Positions 41,172 through 49,499 of a stretch of DNA of 64,000 bases are shown piece by piece. Numbering within the stretch: the stretch's first letter is position 1; each line of letters opens with the position of its first letter. Source of the DNA: Streptomyces spinosisporus (lineage in GTDB: Bacteria; Actinomycetota; Actinomycetes; Streptomycetales; Streptomycetaceae); assembly GCF_022698145.1 (NCBI RefSeq), contig NZ_JALDAX010000005.1:534683-598682 (forward strand), written 5' to 3'. The notes beneath the pieces were generated by a model. The model worked only from the letters and a program-made list of their open reading frames with translations, had not been told where the DNA came from and ran no database searches. Position numbers and translations under genes: made by a program.

Positions 41172-42276
41172 CCCGACGGACCCCACGGCCACGCCCGTGA
41201 CCGGGGAGGCCCTCGCGGGTTACCTTCGGGCCCAGGCCACGGAGTTCCTGCGCGCCCTGCGGCAGCACCGGGAGACCGGCGCCACCGCCCAGGGCGGCAC
41301 GGAGGACTCCGTCGACGCGGCGCGCGCCCTGCGCCGCTCGGTCCGTCGCATCAGCGGCAGCCTGCACACCTTCCGTCCCCTGCTGGAGACGGACTGGTCG
41401 GAAGGCCTGCGGCCCGAACTGGCCTGGCTGTCGGGGACGTTGTCGATGGAGCACGCCTACGAGGCCCGCCTCGAGCGGCTGCTGCTGGCGCTGCACCGGC
41501 TGTCGGGGGCCTCGGGGCTCCCGGCGCAGACGGCCGCCGCCTCCGCGTCACCCGCCACCGTCGTGAGCGGACGTACCGCCGGACTGGACACCGCCCCGCT
41601 GAAAGCCGCACATGGCACCTCCGGCCCCGCCGACACGGACCGCGGCAATCTGACCGTCGGCGCGGCCAAGGCGGGCGCCCTGCTGGAGCGTCAGCTCACG
41701 CTCGCCCGGACCCGCGCCCACAGCACCGCCCTGCAGGCCCTCGGTTCGAGCCGCTTCCACGCCGTCGCCGACAAGATCGCCGTCCTGGCCAGCGAGGTCC
41801 CGCTGACCGCCGCCGCGCCCACGACCGACCTGCGCCCACTGGCCGCGGCCGCCGAGGAACGGCTGACCGACGCCGTGGCCGCGCTGCCCCTGGTCACCGC
41901 GGGCAGCCCGTACAACGCGGAGGCCCTCGTCCACGGCCTCTCCCCGGACCCAGCGCCGCACCCCCAGGACGCCCCCTGGCACCAGGTCCGGCTGCTGCTG
42001 CGCCTGCACCGCTACGCCCGCGAGGCGCTGCACGGCACGGGCGGCCCGGGCGGCCCGGTCGACGTGCGCCTGCTGACCGCGGGTCAGGCCCTCGACCGCC
42101 ACCGCGACGCCTCGGAGGCCGCGGCGGCAGCCGCCGCCTCGGCCCGCACCCCCCGCATCGCCCCGGCCACCGCGTATGCGCTCGGGGTGCTCCACGCCGA
42201 CCAGCGGCACGAAGTGGAGGCCGCCCGCTTCGCCTTCCAGCAGTGCTGGCAGAAGCAGACGGTGCGCACGTCCTGA
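41152..42276 (+). CDS. CHAD domain protein, polyphosphate-associated
   Basis: 374 aa. A helical CHAD domain has conserved basic residues and histidines (VDAARALRRSVRRISGSLHTF, LDRHRDASEAAA, VLHADQRHEVEAARFAFQQC). CHAD domains bind polyphosphate through these residues. The central region is interrupted by a low-complexity stretch (about 120-165). GTG start inside the end of ppk gives translational coupling, a strong functional link: this protein probably binds the PPK product. Confidence 0.88.
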   Translation: MAQQHLDPTDPTATPVTGEALAGYLRAQATEFLRALRQHRETGATAQGGTEDSVDAARALRRSVRRISGSLHTFRPLLETDWSEGLRPELAWLSGTLSMEHAYEARLERLLLALHRLSGASGLPAQTAAASASPATVVSGRTAGLDTAPLKAAHGTSGPADTDRGNLTVGAAKAGALLERQLTLARTRAHSTALQALGSSRFHAVADKIAVLASEVPLTAAAPTTDLRPLAAAAEERLTDAVAALPLVTAGSPYNAEALVHGLSPDPAPHPQDAPWHQVRLLLRLHRYAREALHGTGGPGGPVDVRLLTAGQALDRHRDASEAAAAAAASARTPRIAPATAYALGVLHADQRHEVEAARFAFQQCWQKQTVRTS

Positions 42277-42310
42277 CGATGTGAACCCTGTCGAAGGAGG
42301 CGGTGAGCCG

Positions 42311-42721
42311 GTGACCCATACCGACGACACCCTCATCCGGGCCGCCGGCTGCGTCCTGTGGCGCCACTCCCCGGTCGACGGCGAGCTGGAGGTCTGCCTG
42401 GTCCACCGGCCGAAGTACGACGACTGGTCCCATCCCAAGGGCAAGTTGAAGCGCGCCGAGGACCCGCTCGCGGGCGCGTTGCGCGAGGTCGAGGAGGAGA
42501 CGGGGTACACCGCCGCCCCCGGGGTCGAGCTGCCGACCGTGCGCTACATGGTCAACGGCCGCCCCAAGCAGGTGCGTTACTGGGCGGCCGAGGCCCGCGA
42601 GGGCCACTTCACGCCGAACGACGAGGTGGACCGCATCCTGTGGCTCTCCCCCGCCGCGGCCCGCAGCCGGCTGACCCAGTTCCGCGACCGCGCCCTGATC
42701 GACGAGCTGCTGCCGCTCTAG
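42311..42721 (+). CDS. NUDIX hydrolase (MutT-like)
   Basis: 136 aa. A complete Nudix box, G-x5-E-x7-REV-x-EE-x-GY, starts at GKLKRAEDPLAGALREVEEE. The start RAAGCVLWR and DWSHPKGKL resemble mycobacterial MutT1, which also neighbours ppk. It lacks the extra C-terminal histidine phosphatase domain of MutT1, so it corresponds to the hydrolase half only. GTG 42311 follows AAGGAGG at 10 bases. Likely substrates are oxidised nucleotides or diadenosine polyphosphates. Confidence 0.9.
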   Translation: MTHTDDTLIRAAGCVLWRHSPVDGELEVCLVHRPKYDDWSHPKGKLKRAEDPLAGALREVEEETGYTAAPGVELPTVRYMVNGRPKQVRYWAAEAREGHFTPNDEVDRILWLSPAAARSRLTQFRDRALIDELLPL

Positions 42722-42879
42722 GACCCGTCCAGGCCGTCCGCCGTCGCCGCGTGCCCCGCGGCGTCCGTCCTGGCCTGGCTGCGGGCCCTGCGGGCCGGAC
42801 CGCGCCAGCCGCAGCTGCATCGTGCGATGCAGAACGGGCCCTGTTCGACGGTCGTCGTGCGATGTTCCTGCTGCGCCAC
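42718..42879 (-). CDS. Small Cys-containing protein of unknown function
   Basis: 53 aa, VAQQEHRTTTVEQGPFCIAR followed by CSCGWRGPARRARSQARTDA. The CxC-G-W plus Arg-rich block is a pattern I have seen in small Streptomyces proteins. GTG 42879 is seven bases after TAACGT, a leaderless start; an upstream GTG at 42933 would add 18 residues without an RBS. Its TAG overlaps the stop codon of the NUDIX gene from the other strand. Cys residues could bind metal, but the site is incomplete in one chain. Confidence 0.6.
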   Translation of the reverse strand: MAQQEHRTTTVEQGPFCIARCSCGWRGPARRARSQARTDAAGHAATADGLDGS

Positions 42880-42886
42880 GCCGACA

Positions 42887-42892
42887 ACGTTA
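42887..42892 (-). promoter_or_regulatory. -10 element of leaderless promoter for the 53-aa protein
   Basis: TAACGT on the minus strand, seven bases before GTG 42879. Confidence 0.45.
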
Positions 42893-42994
42893 CCGAGCCC
42901 GGGTAAAGGGTTCCTCTGCGCGTGACGGCCCACTCCACCCGTCGTTAAGCGAACCGAAGGGGACCCGTGACGGACGGACCGGCTGGGGGCAGCG

Positions 42995-43822
42995 ATGGCT
43001 CAGAGGCAGCACAGGGGCAGGACCGTCGCGGCAGGACTGATGGTCTGCGTCTGTCTGGGCACCGGCGGCTGCTCGCGCACCGGGTCCGCCGCCGAGGACG
43101 CCCGCGCCGCCGATCCGGTCGAGACCCTGCACCGGGCCGCCGCCGCCCTCGTGGACGCGGGCACCTCGAAGGCGAGCACGTCGATGGAGATGGCCGCGGG
43201 CGGCACCCGCGTCACCATCCGCGGCGAGGGCGACTACGACTACCGCAGACGGATCGGCCGGCTGCGCGTGCAGCTCCCGCAGACCCCGGCCGGCACCGCC
43301 GAGCACCGCCCGATCACCGAACTCCTCGCGCCCGGCGCCCTGTTCATGAAGAACCGGGGCGCCGGAGTCCCCGCCGACAAGTGGGTCCGGGTCGACACGG
43401 CCGCCCTCTCCGACGGCAATCTGGTCACCGGCGGCGCCACCGACCCGTACACGGCGGCGGAGCTGCTGCTCGGCACGCGGACCGCGGACTATCTGGGCCG
43501 AACCAGGCTCGCGGGCGTCGAGGTGCGGCACTACCGCGGCACCGTGGATCTCGCCGCCGCGGCCAAGGCGGCCTCGAAGGGTGTGCGGGAACCGCTGGCC
43601 GCGGCGGCGAAAGGGTTCGCCAAGGGCGAGGTGCCGTTCGACGCCTACCTCGACGACCAGGGCCGTATCCGCAAGATCAGACACCGGTTCAGCTTCGTCA
43701 ACGACCGGGAGAAGGGCACCGTCGCGGTCGCCTCGACGACCCTGCTGTACGGCTTCGGCACCCGGGTCGACGTAAGGTTGCCGGCGTCCGAGGACATCTA
43801 CGCAGGCAAGATCGCCGAGTAG
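42995..43822 (+). CDS. Lipoprotein, LprG/LppX-like
   Basis: 275 aa. The signal peptide ends in the lipobox LGTGGC, so the mature protein is tethered by a diacylglyceryl Cys. The mature domain (ADPVETLHRAAAALVDAGTS, TSMEMAAGGTRVTIRGEG, VRVDTAALS) has the half-barrel pattern of LolA/LprG-type lipid carriers. The ATG start gives a compact RQHRGR signal n-region. It has no operon partner; the downstream small gene is 118 bases away. Confidence 0.82.
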   Translation: MAQRQHRGRTVAAGLMVCVCLGTGGCSRTGSAAEDARAADPVETLHRAAAALVDAGTSKASTSMEMAAGGTRVTIRGEGDYDYRRRIGRLRVQLPQTPAGTAEHRPITELLAPGALFMKNRGAGVPADKWVRVDTAALSDGNLVTGGATDPYTAAELLLGTRTADYLGRTRLAGVEVRHYRGTVDLAAAAKAASKGVREPLAAAAKGFAKGEVPFDAYLDDQGRIRKIRHRFSFVNDREKGTVAVASTTLLYGFGTRVDVRLPASEDIYAGKIAE

Positions 43823-43940
43823 GGGACCGTCCTCGCGCATGACCGACGGGCGTCAAGAACTAGCCCGTCCGTGCCATGCGCGGTGCGTAGGCCGCTCCCT
43901 ACTCTAGGAAGTCGGTAACGGCAGAGATGAGGTGATGCAC

Positions 43941-44117
43941 GTGGCTCCGGTCGGCGGTACGGCAGTTCAGGACCACGTGGCCCTCGCCGAGATCGAGCTG
44001 TGCGGAGAACTGATCATCGCGGCCTCGGCCGCGGAGGAGCGGCTCAGCCTGGAGAGCATCGACGAGGTGCTGAAAGTGGCCGAAGAACGTGCCCGCGCAG
44101 GGGACGCGGACGCCTGA
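43941..44117 (+). CDS. Small conserved hypothetical protein
   Basis: 58 aa, VAPVGGTAVQDHVALAEIEL then CGELIIAASAAEERLSLESI. Amphipathic helices, acidic, no membrane segment. GTG 43941 with GAGG eight bases upstream; ATG 43935 and GTG 43932 are too near the Shine-Dalgarno sequence. The function is not recognised. The pattern is of a small helical regulatory or partner protein. Confidence 0.65.
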   Translation: MAPVGGTAVQDHVALAEIELCGELIIAASAAEERLSLESIDEVLKVAEERARAGDADA

Positions 44118-44133
44118 GCCCCACCTGCCGGAA

Positions 44134-44162
44134 GGCGCGGCCGGGCCCCTGCCCGCCGCGCC
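44134..44162. terminator. Stem-loop between convergent genes
   Basis: GGCGCGGC and GCCGCGCC, 8-bp arms with a 13-base loop, between the small protein gene and csoR. Confidence 0.55.
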
Positions 44163-44167
44163 CCGGT

Positions 44168-44506
44168 TCAGGTCCGCAGCAGCCGGCCGATCGCCTTCGT
44201 GGCCTCCTCGACCTTCGCGTCGATCTCCTCGCCGCCCTTGACGGCCGCGTCGGCGACGCAGTGCCGCAGGTGCTCCTCCAGGAGCTGCAGCGCGAAGGAC
44301 TGCAGGGCCTTGGTGGAGGCGGACACCTGGGTGAGTATGTCGATGCAGTAGATGTCCTCGTCGACCATCCGCTGCAGCCCGCGGATCTGGCCCTCGATGC
44401 GGCGCAGCCGCTTGAGGTGCTCGTCCTTCTGCTTGTGGTACCCGTGTGTCACGTTCTGTGTGCTGTTGTCGGAGGGCGCCGTCGCGCCGGCCTCGGTGGT
44501 CGTCAT
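44168..44506 (-). CDS. csoR: CsoR, copper-sensing repressor
   Basis: 112 aa. The copper ligands Cys54, His79 and Cys83 are present with exactly the CsoR spacing (25 and 4 residues), in DIYCIDIL and EEHLRHC. The helical RLRRIEGQIRGLQRMV is typical. Cu(I) binding releases the repressor from DNA. GGAGG precedes ATG 44506; an upstream in-frame ATG (44521) was rejected. A classic operator lies 26 bases upstream at 44532, so autoregulation is expected. No copper chaperone or P-type ATPase gene is adjacent. Confidence 0.93.
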   Translation of the reverse strand: MTTTEAGATAPSDNSTQNVTHGYHKQKDEHLKRLRRIEGQIRGLQRMVDEDIYCIDILTQVSASTKALQSFALQLLEEHLRHCVADAAVKGGEEIDAKVEEATKAIGRLLRT

Positions 44507-44531
44507 CGCGTCCTCCCACAAGACGTGCGGA

Positions 44532-44554
44532 CATATACCCCAGGTGGGTATATG
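44532..44554. promoter_or_regulatory. CsoR operator
   Basis: CATATACCC-CAGGT-GGGTATATG, perfect 9-bp arms with a 5-bp spacer. It carries the ATACCC/GGGTAT core of known CsoR boxes. A partial second copy, GGGTATAGGG, lies at about 44570. Confidence 0.85.
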
Positions 44555-44730
44555 GTATCGAACTTTGCTGGGTATAGGGCCCTTGGCCGACGCCGCGACC
44601 GAAGCCTCGTACCGCCCCCGTGCCGAGCACTCTGCCCGATGGGCGACACTGGGGGACGGCCCATTAGCCGTGGCCGGATGATGCGCCTAGCATCAGCCTG
44701 ACCGAAACCGAAGCACCTAGAGGACCCCAC

Positions 44731-45351
44731 GTGCGCTTTCGTCTGACCCCCAGGGAGACGAGCTTCTACGACATGTTCGCCGCATCCGCGGACAACATCG
44801 TCACGGGCTCGAAGCTCCTGATGGAACTGCTCGGGGCGGACACACCTGCCCGGGCCGAGATCGCAGAGCGTATGCGGGCCGCGGAACACGCAGGTGACGA
44901 CGCCACGCATGCGATCTTCCACCAGCTGAACTCCTCGTTCATCACGCCGTTCGACCGCGAGGACATCTACACCCTCGCCTCGTCCCTCGACGACATCATG
45001 GACTTCATGGAGGAGGCCGTCGACCTGGTCGTCCTCTACAACGTCGAGGAGCTCCCCAAGGGCGTGGAGCAGCAGATCGAGGTCCTGGCGCGGGCGGCCG
45101 AGCTGACGGCCGAGGCCATGCCGAACCTGCGCACCATGGACAACCTGACCGAGTACTGGATCGAGGTCAACCGCCTCGAGAACCAGGCCGACCAGATCCA
45201 CCGCAAGCTGCTCGCCCACCTCTTCAACGGCAAGTACGACGCCATCGAGGTGCTCAAGCTCAAGCAGATCGTGGACGTGCTCGAAGAAGCCGCGGACGCG
45301 TTCGAGCACGTGGCGAACACGGTGGAGACCATCGCCGTCAAGGAGTCCTGA
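44731..45351 (+). CDS. DUF47 family (PhoU-like) Pit accessory protein
   Basis: 206 aa, all-helical PhoU-like fold. Metal-binding acidic motifs are present (ERMRAAEHAGDDATHAIFHQ, TPFDREDIYTLASSLDDIMD, VNRLENQADQIHRKLL). It is coupled with the Pit transporter 7 bases downstream; DUF47 proteins accompany Pit and modulate phosphate uptake. GTG start with AGAGGA at 8 bases. No PHO box is evident upstream. Confidence 0.92.
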   Translation: MRFRLTPRETSFYDMFAASADNIVTGSKLLMELLGADTPARAEIAERMRAAEHAGDDATHAIFHQLNSSFITPFDREDIYTLASSLDDIMDFMEEAVDLVVLYNVEELPKGVEQQIEVLARAAELTAEAMPNLRTMDNLTEYWIEVNRLENQADQIHRKLLAHLFNGKYDAIEVLKLKQIVDVLEEAADAFEHVANTVETIAVKES

Positions 45352-45358
45352 GGCGTCG

Positions 45359-46357
45359 ATGGACACCTTCGCCCTGATCGTGACCGTCGCGGTCGCGCTC
45401 TTCTTCACCTACACCAACGGCTTCCACGACTCCGCGAACGCGATCGCGACATCCGTCTCGACCCGGGCACTGACCCCGCGGGCCGCGCTCGCGATGGCCG
45501 CCGTGATGAACCTCGCGGGTGCCTTCCTCGGCTCCGGGGTCGCCAAGACCGTCAGCGAGGGCCTGATCGAGACACCGCAGGGGTCCAAGGGGATGGGCAT
45601 CCTCTTCGCGGCCCTGGTCGGCGCCATCGTCTGGAACCTGGTCACCTGGTACTTCGGCCTGCCCTCCTCGTCCTCCCACGCCCTGTTCGGCGGCATGGTG
45701 GGCGCGGCGCTCGCGGGCGGCACGGACGTCATCTGGCACGGGGTGATCGACAAGGTCGTCGTCCCGATGTTCATCTCGCCGGTCGTCGGCCTGCTCGTCG
45801 GTTATCTGGTCATGACGGCGATCATGTGGCTCTTCCGCCGGTCCAACCCGCACAAGGCCAAGCGCGGCTTCCGGATCGCCCAGACGGTCTCGGCCGCGGG
45901 CATGGCGCTCGGTCACGGTCTGCAGGACGCCCAGAAGACGATGGGCGTCGTGGTGATGGCCCTGGTGATCTCCGGCCACGAGACCTACGGCGACCCGATC
46001 CCGGTCTGGGTCAAGCTCGTCTGCGCGATCATGCTCTCCCTGGGCACGTACGCCGGTGGCTGGCGCATCATGCGCACCCTGGGCCGCAAGATCATCGAGC
46101 TGGACCCGCCGCAGGGCTTCGCCGCGGAGACGACCGGCGCGGCGATCATGTTCACCACGGCCTTCATCTTCAAGGCCCCGATCTCCACGACCCACGTCAT
46201 CACCTCCGCCATCATGGGCGTCGGCGCCACCAAGCGCGTCAACGCGGTCCGCTGGGGCGTCGCCAAGAACATCGTCCTGGGCTGGTTCATCACCATGCCG
46301 GCGGCGGCCCTGGTCGCGGCGGCCTCGTACGGAATCGTGAACCTGCTGTTCCTGTAG
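45359..46357 (+). CDS. pit: Low-affinity inorganic phosphate transporter (Pit family)
   Basis: 332 aa, about nine to ten membrane helices. Both PHO4-family repeats are present: GFHDSANAIATSVSTRAL in the N-terminal half, and FKAPISTTHVITSAIMGVGA plus NIVLGWFITMPAAAL in the C-terminal half. The SSSHALFGGMVGAAL block is also typical. It transports metal-phosphate/H+. In S. coelicolor I recall this locus as pitH1. It follows the DUF47 gene directly (GAGG 5 bases before the ATG) and ends in a bidirectional terminator facing pstB. Confidence 0.93.
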   Translation: MDTFALIVTVAVALFFTYTNGFHDSANAIATSVSTRALTPRAALAMAAVMNLAGAFLGSGVAKTVSEGLIETPQGSKGMGILFAALVGAIVWNLVTWYFGLPSSSSHALFGGMVGAALAGGTDVIWHGVIDKVVVPMFISPVVGLLVGYLVMTAIMWLFRRSNPHKAKRGFRIAQTVSAAGMALGHGLQDAQKTMGVVVMALVISGHETYGDPIPVWVKLVCAIMLSLGTYAGGWRIMRTLGRKIIELDPPQGFAAETTGAAIMFTTAFIFKAPISTTHVITSAIMGVGATKRVNAVRWGVAKNIVLGWFITMPAAALVAAASYGIVNLLFL

Positions 46358-46381
46358 CGCAGGAACCCTGAGAACGACGAC

Positions 46382-46412
46382 GGGCCCGCCCCCGGGAGCC
46401 AGGGGCGGGCCC
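46382..46412. terminator. Bidirectional stem-loop between pit and pstB
   Basis: GGGCCCGCCCC and GGGGCGGGCCC, perfect 11-bp arms with a 9-base loop between convergent operons. Confidence 0.85.
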
Positions 46413-46471
46413 CTATCGTCCCCGCGGTGGCACCGCCATGCAGCACCGCGAGGGGTTCGTACCGGCCTGTT

Positions 46472-47248
46472 CTAGCCGAAGCGACCGGAGATGTAGTCCT
46501 CCGTCGCCTGGACCGACGGGTTGGAGAAGATGCGCTCCGTGTCGTCGATCTCGATCAGCTTGCCGGGCTGGCCGACGGCCGCCAGGTTGAAGAACGCCGT
46601 ACGGTCCGAGACACGCGCGGCCTGCTGCATGTTGTGCGTCACGATGACGATCGTGAAGCGCTCCTTCAGCTCACCGATCAGGTCCTCGATGGCGAGGGTG
46701 GAGATCGGGTCGAGGGCGGAGCAGGGCTCGTCCATGAGCAGCACCTTCGGCTCGACCGCGATCGCGCGGGCGATGCACAGCCGCTGCTGCTGACCGCCGG
46801 ACAGCCCGGAGCCGGGCTTGTTCAGCCGGTCCTTGACCTCGTTCCACAGGTTCGCGCCCTTGAGGGACTTCTCCACGATGTCGGCGAGCTCGCTCTTCTT
46901 GTAGCTGCCGTTCAGGCGCAGCCCGGCCGCCACGTTGTCGAAGATCGACATGGTGGGGAACGGGTTCGGGCGCTGGAACACCATGCCGATCTCGCGGCGC
47001 ACCGACACCGGGTCGATCCCGGCGCCGTACAGGTCCTCGTCGTCCAGGAGCACCTTGCCCTCGACGCGGCCGCCGGGGGTGACCTCGTGCATACGGTTGA
47101 GCGTGCGCAGGAACGTCGACTTGCCGCAGCCGGAGGGGCCGATGAAGGCCGTCACCGTGCGGGGCTCCACGGTCATCGAGATGTCCTCGATCGCCTTGTG
47201 GGAGCCGTAGTAGGCGGTCAGTCCGCTGACGTCGATTCGCTTGGCCAT
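46472..47248 (-). CDS. pstB: Phosphate ABC transporter ATP-binding protein PstB
   Basis: 258 aa. Walker A GPSGCGKS, Q-loop FQRPNPFP (PstB-specific), signature LSGGQQQR, Walker B VLLMDEPCSALDP and H-loop VTHNMQQA. It is the last gene of pstSCAB, 42 bases after pstA. It energises high-affinity phosphate import. Confidence 0.97.
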   Translation of the reverse strand: MAKRIDVSGLTAYYGSHKAIEDISMTVEPRTVTAFIGPSGCGKSTFLRTLNRMHEVTPGGRVEGKVLLDDEDLYGAGIDPVSVRREIGMVFQRPNPFPTMSIFDNVAAGLRLNGSYKKSELADIVEKSLKGANLWNEVKDRLNKPGSGLSGGQQQRLCIARAIAVEPKVLLMDEPCSALDPISTLAIEDLIGELKERFTIVIVTHNMQQAARVSDRTAFFNLAAVGQPGKLIEIDDTERIFSNPSVQATEDYISGRFG

Positions 47249-47290
47249 GATTACGTCACTTCCAGATTTCTTCGGTCGCCGTTGGCCGCG

Positions 47291-48355
47291 TCAGCGACCG
47301 GTCTTCGGGGCCTTCCAGCGGGCGATCGCCCGGGCCACCAGGTTCAGGATCATCACGAAGGCGATCAGGGTGAGCGAGGCCGCCCACGCCCGGTCGTACG
47401 CCGCGTTCGCACCAGCGCTGTTCGCGTACTGCTGGTAGATGTACAGCGGCAGCGACTGCTGCGCGCCGTCGAACGGGTTGTTGTTGATGAACCGGTTGCC
47501 GAACACGAGCAGCAGCACCGGAGCGGTCTCGCCCGCGATACGGGCGACGGCCAGCATGATGCCGGTCGTGATGCCGCCGATCGACGTCGGCAGGACCACC
47601 TTGAGGATGGTGCGCCACTTCGGGACGCCGAGCGCGAGGGACGCCTCGCGCAGCTCGTTGGAGACGAGCTTGAGCATCTCCTCGGTGGAGCGGACCACGA
47701 TCGGCATCATCAGGATGGCCAGGGCCAGCGAGCCCGCGAACCCGAACGGCTCCATGTCGAAGATCAGCATCAGCGACAGGATGAACAGACCCGCGACGAT
47801 CGACGGGATGCCCGTCATGACGTCGACGAAGAAGGTGACCGAGCGGGCGAGGCCGCCGCGGCCGTACTCGACGAGGTAGATCGCCGTGAGCACACCGATC
47901 GGCGCGGCGATGATCGTGGCGAGTCCGACCTGTTCGAGGCTGCCGATGATGGCGTGGTAGATGCCACCGCCCGGCTGGGAGTCGGCGACGATGCCCATCG
48001 AGTGGGTCAGGAAGTAGACGTCGAGGACCTTCACACCGCGTGCGACGGTCGTCCAGATCAGGGAGACCAGCGGTACGACGGCGATCAGGAAGGCCGTCCA
48101 GACCAGTCCGGTCGCGATACGGTCCTTGGCCTGCCGGCTGCCCTCGACGGTCGCGGCGATGACGTAGGTGCTGACCAGGAAGAGCAGTGCGGCGATCAGG
48201 CCCCACTGGATCCTGCTGTCGAGACCGGCGGCCAGGCCGATGCCGACGGCGACGGCTACGGAACCGGCGGCGATCGCCCACGGCGACCACTTCGGCAGGA
48301 CGGCGCCGCGCAGAGAGCTGGGGCGCTGTTCGGTGACGGCTGCTGAGTGGCTCAT
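47291..48355 (-). CDS. pstA: Phosphate ABC transporter permease PstA
   Basis: 354 aa with about six to seven membrane helices. The first 60 residues carry an extra N-terminal pair of helices (SPWAIAAGSVAVAVGIGLAA). The BPD permease loop is ELREASLALGVPKWRTILKVVLP, and VFFVDVMTGIPSIVAGLFI is PstA-typical. ATGA overlap with pstC. Confidence 0.96.
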   Translation of the reverse strand: MSHSAAVTEQRPSSLRGAVLPKWSPWAIAAGSVAVAVGIGLAAGLDSRIQWGLIAALLFLVSTYVIAATVEGSRQAKDRIATGLVWTAFLIAVVPLVSLIWTTVARGVKVLDVYFLTHSMGIVADSQPGGGIYHAIIGSLEQVGLATIIAAPIGVLTAIYLVEYGRGGLARSVTFFVDVMTGIPSIVAGLFILSLMLIFDMEPFGFAGSLALAILMMPIVVRSTEEMLKLVSNELREASLALGVPKWRTILKVVLPTSIGGITTGIMLAVARIAGETAPVLLLVFGNRFINNNPFDGAQQSLPLYIYQQYANSAGANAAYDRAWAASLTLIAFVMILNLVARAIARWKAPKTGR

Positions 48356-49359
48356 GCGTTGGCCCCCGAGTACTCCTTGCGGCGCGCGATGATCATGCGG
48401 GCGGCGCCGTTGACCAGCAGGGTGATGACGAACAGGACCAGACCGGAGGCGATCAGCGCGTCACGGCCGAACTCGTCCGCCTCGCCGAACTTGCTGGCGA
48501 TGTTCTGGGCGAAGGTGCCACCGCCCGGGTTGAGCAGGCTGGCGTGGATCAGGAAGTCCGGGGAGAGCACGGTCGCGACGGCCATGGTCTCGCCGAGCGC
48601 ACGGCCGAGGCCCAGCATCGAGGCGGAGATCACGCCGGAGCGGCCGAAGGGCAGGACGGCCATCCGGATGACCTCCCAGCGCGTGGCGCCGAGGGCCAGG
48701 GCCGCCTCCTCGATCATCTGCGGAGCCTGGCGGAAGACCTCGCGGCTCACGTTGGTGATGACCGGCAGGATCATGATCGCGAGCAGGATGCCGACGGTGA
48801 GCATCGAGCGCGGGGCGCCCTCTTCCCAGGAGAACAGGCCGGTCCAGGAGAAGTAGTCGTTCAGCCAGCCGAAGAGGCCGTTCATGTGCGGTACGAGGAT
48901 CAGCGCGCCCCACAGGCCGTAGACGATGGACGGCACGGCGGCGAGCAGGTCGATCACGTACGCGATGGGGCCGGCCAGACGGCGCGGGGCGTAGTGCGTG
49001 AGGAACAGCGCGATGGCCACCGCGATCGGGACCGCGATGACCATGGCGATGATCGAGGAGATCACCGTGCCGTAGGCCAGTACCGCGATGCCGAAGGACG
49101 CCGGGTGGATGTTGGTGTTCCACTCGAAGGTGGTCAGGAAGTTGGTGTGGTCCTCGCTGATCGCGAGGTACGCGCGATAGGTGAGGAAGACCGCGATGGC
49201 GGCCATGATCACCAGCAGCAGGATGCCCGATCCGCGGGAGAGACCGAGGAAGATCCGGTCACCGGGCCGGGTGGCACCTCGCGCGGCGCGCTTCTGTTCG
49301 GTGGCGGAGGGCTGGGGTGCGGGAGGTGGGGTGTCGGCTATCTGCGTTGAGGATTCCAT
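48352..49359 (-). CDS. pstC: Phosphate ABC transporter permease PstC
   Basis: 335 aa, about six membrane helices after a 30-residue cytoplasmic tail. It has LLAAVPSIVYGLWGALIL and the EAA loop EEAALALGATRWEVIRMAVL. GGAGAACCCG before the ATG serves as ribosome-binding site. It is separated from pstS by 140 bases holding a strong stem-loop. Confidence 0.96.
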   Translation of the reverse strand: MESSTQIADTPPPAPQPSATEQKRAARGATRPGDRIFLGLSRGSGILLLVIMAAIAVFLTYRAYLAISEDHTNFLTTFEWNTNIHPASFGIAVLAYGTVISSIIAMVIAVPIAVAIALFLTHYAPRRLAGPIAYVIDLLAAVPSIVYGLWGALILVPHMNGLFGWLNDYFSWTGLFSWEEGAPRSMLTVGILLAIMILPVITNVSREVFRQAPQMIEEAALALGATRWEVIRMAVLPFGRSGVISASMLGLGRALGETMAVATVLSPDFLIHASLLNPGGGTFAQNIASKFGEADEFGRDALIASGLVLFVITLLVNGAARMIIARRKEYSGANA

Positions 49360-49448
49360 CGGGTTCTCCGGTCTGCGGAGCCGTGCGCGCGGCGCGGCTC
49401 TGCGAAGCCGTACGCGGCATACGGCTCATGGCGGCGGTGCACCGGACG

Positions 49449-49492
49449 GTGCGGTCCGGTCCCGGCGTCGAGATCCCGGGACCGGACCGCAC
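49449..49492 (-). terminator. Strong intercistronic stem-loop between pstS and pstC
   Basis: GTGCGGTCCGGTCCCGG and its perfect complement form 17-bp arms with a 10-base loop, starting 8 bases after the pstS stop. It probably terminates or processes most transcripts, so pstS mRNA exceeds pstCAB mRNA. Confidence 0.75.
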
Positions 49493-49499
49493 ACTCAAG

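Noticed and set aside
46427..48346. Plus-strand ORF (639 codons) opposite pstB and pstA
   Set aside because: Antisense to unmistakable PstB/PstA; no recognisable domain.
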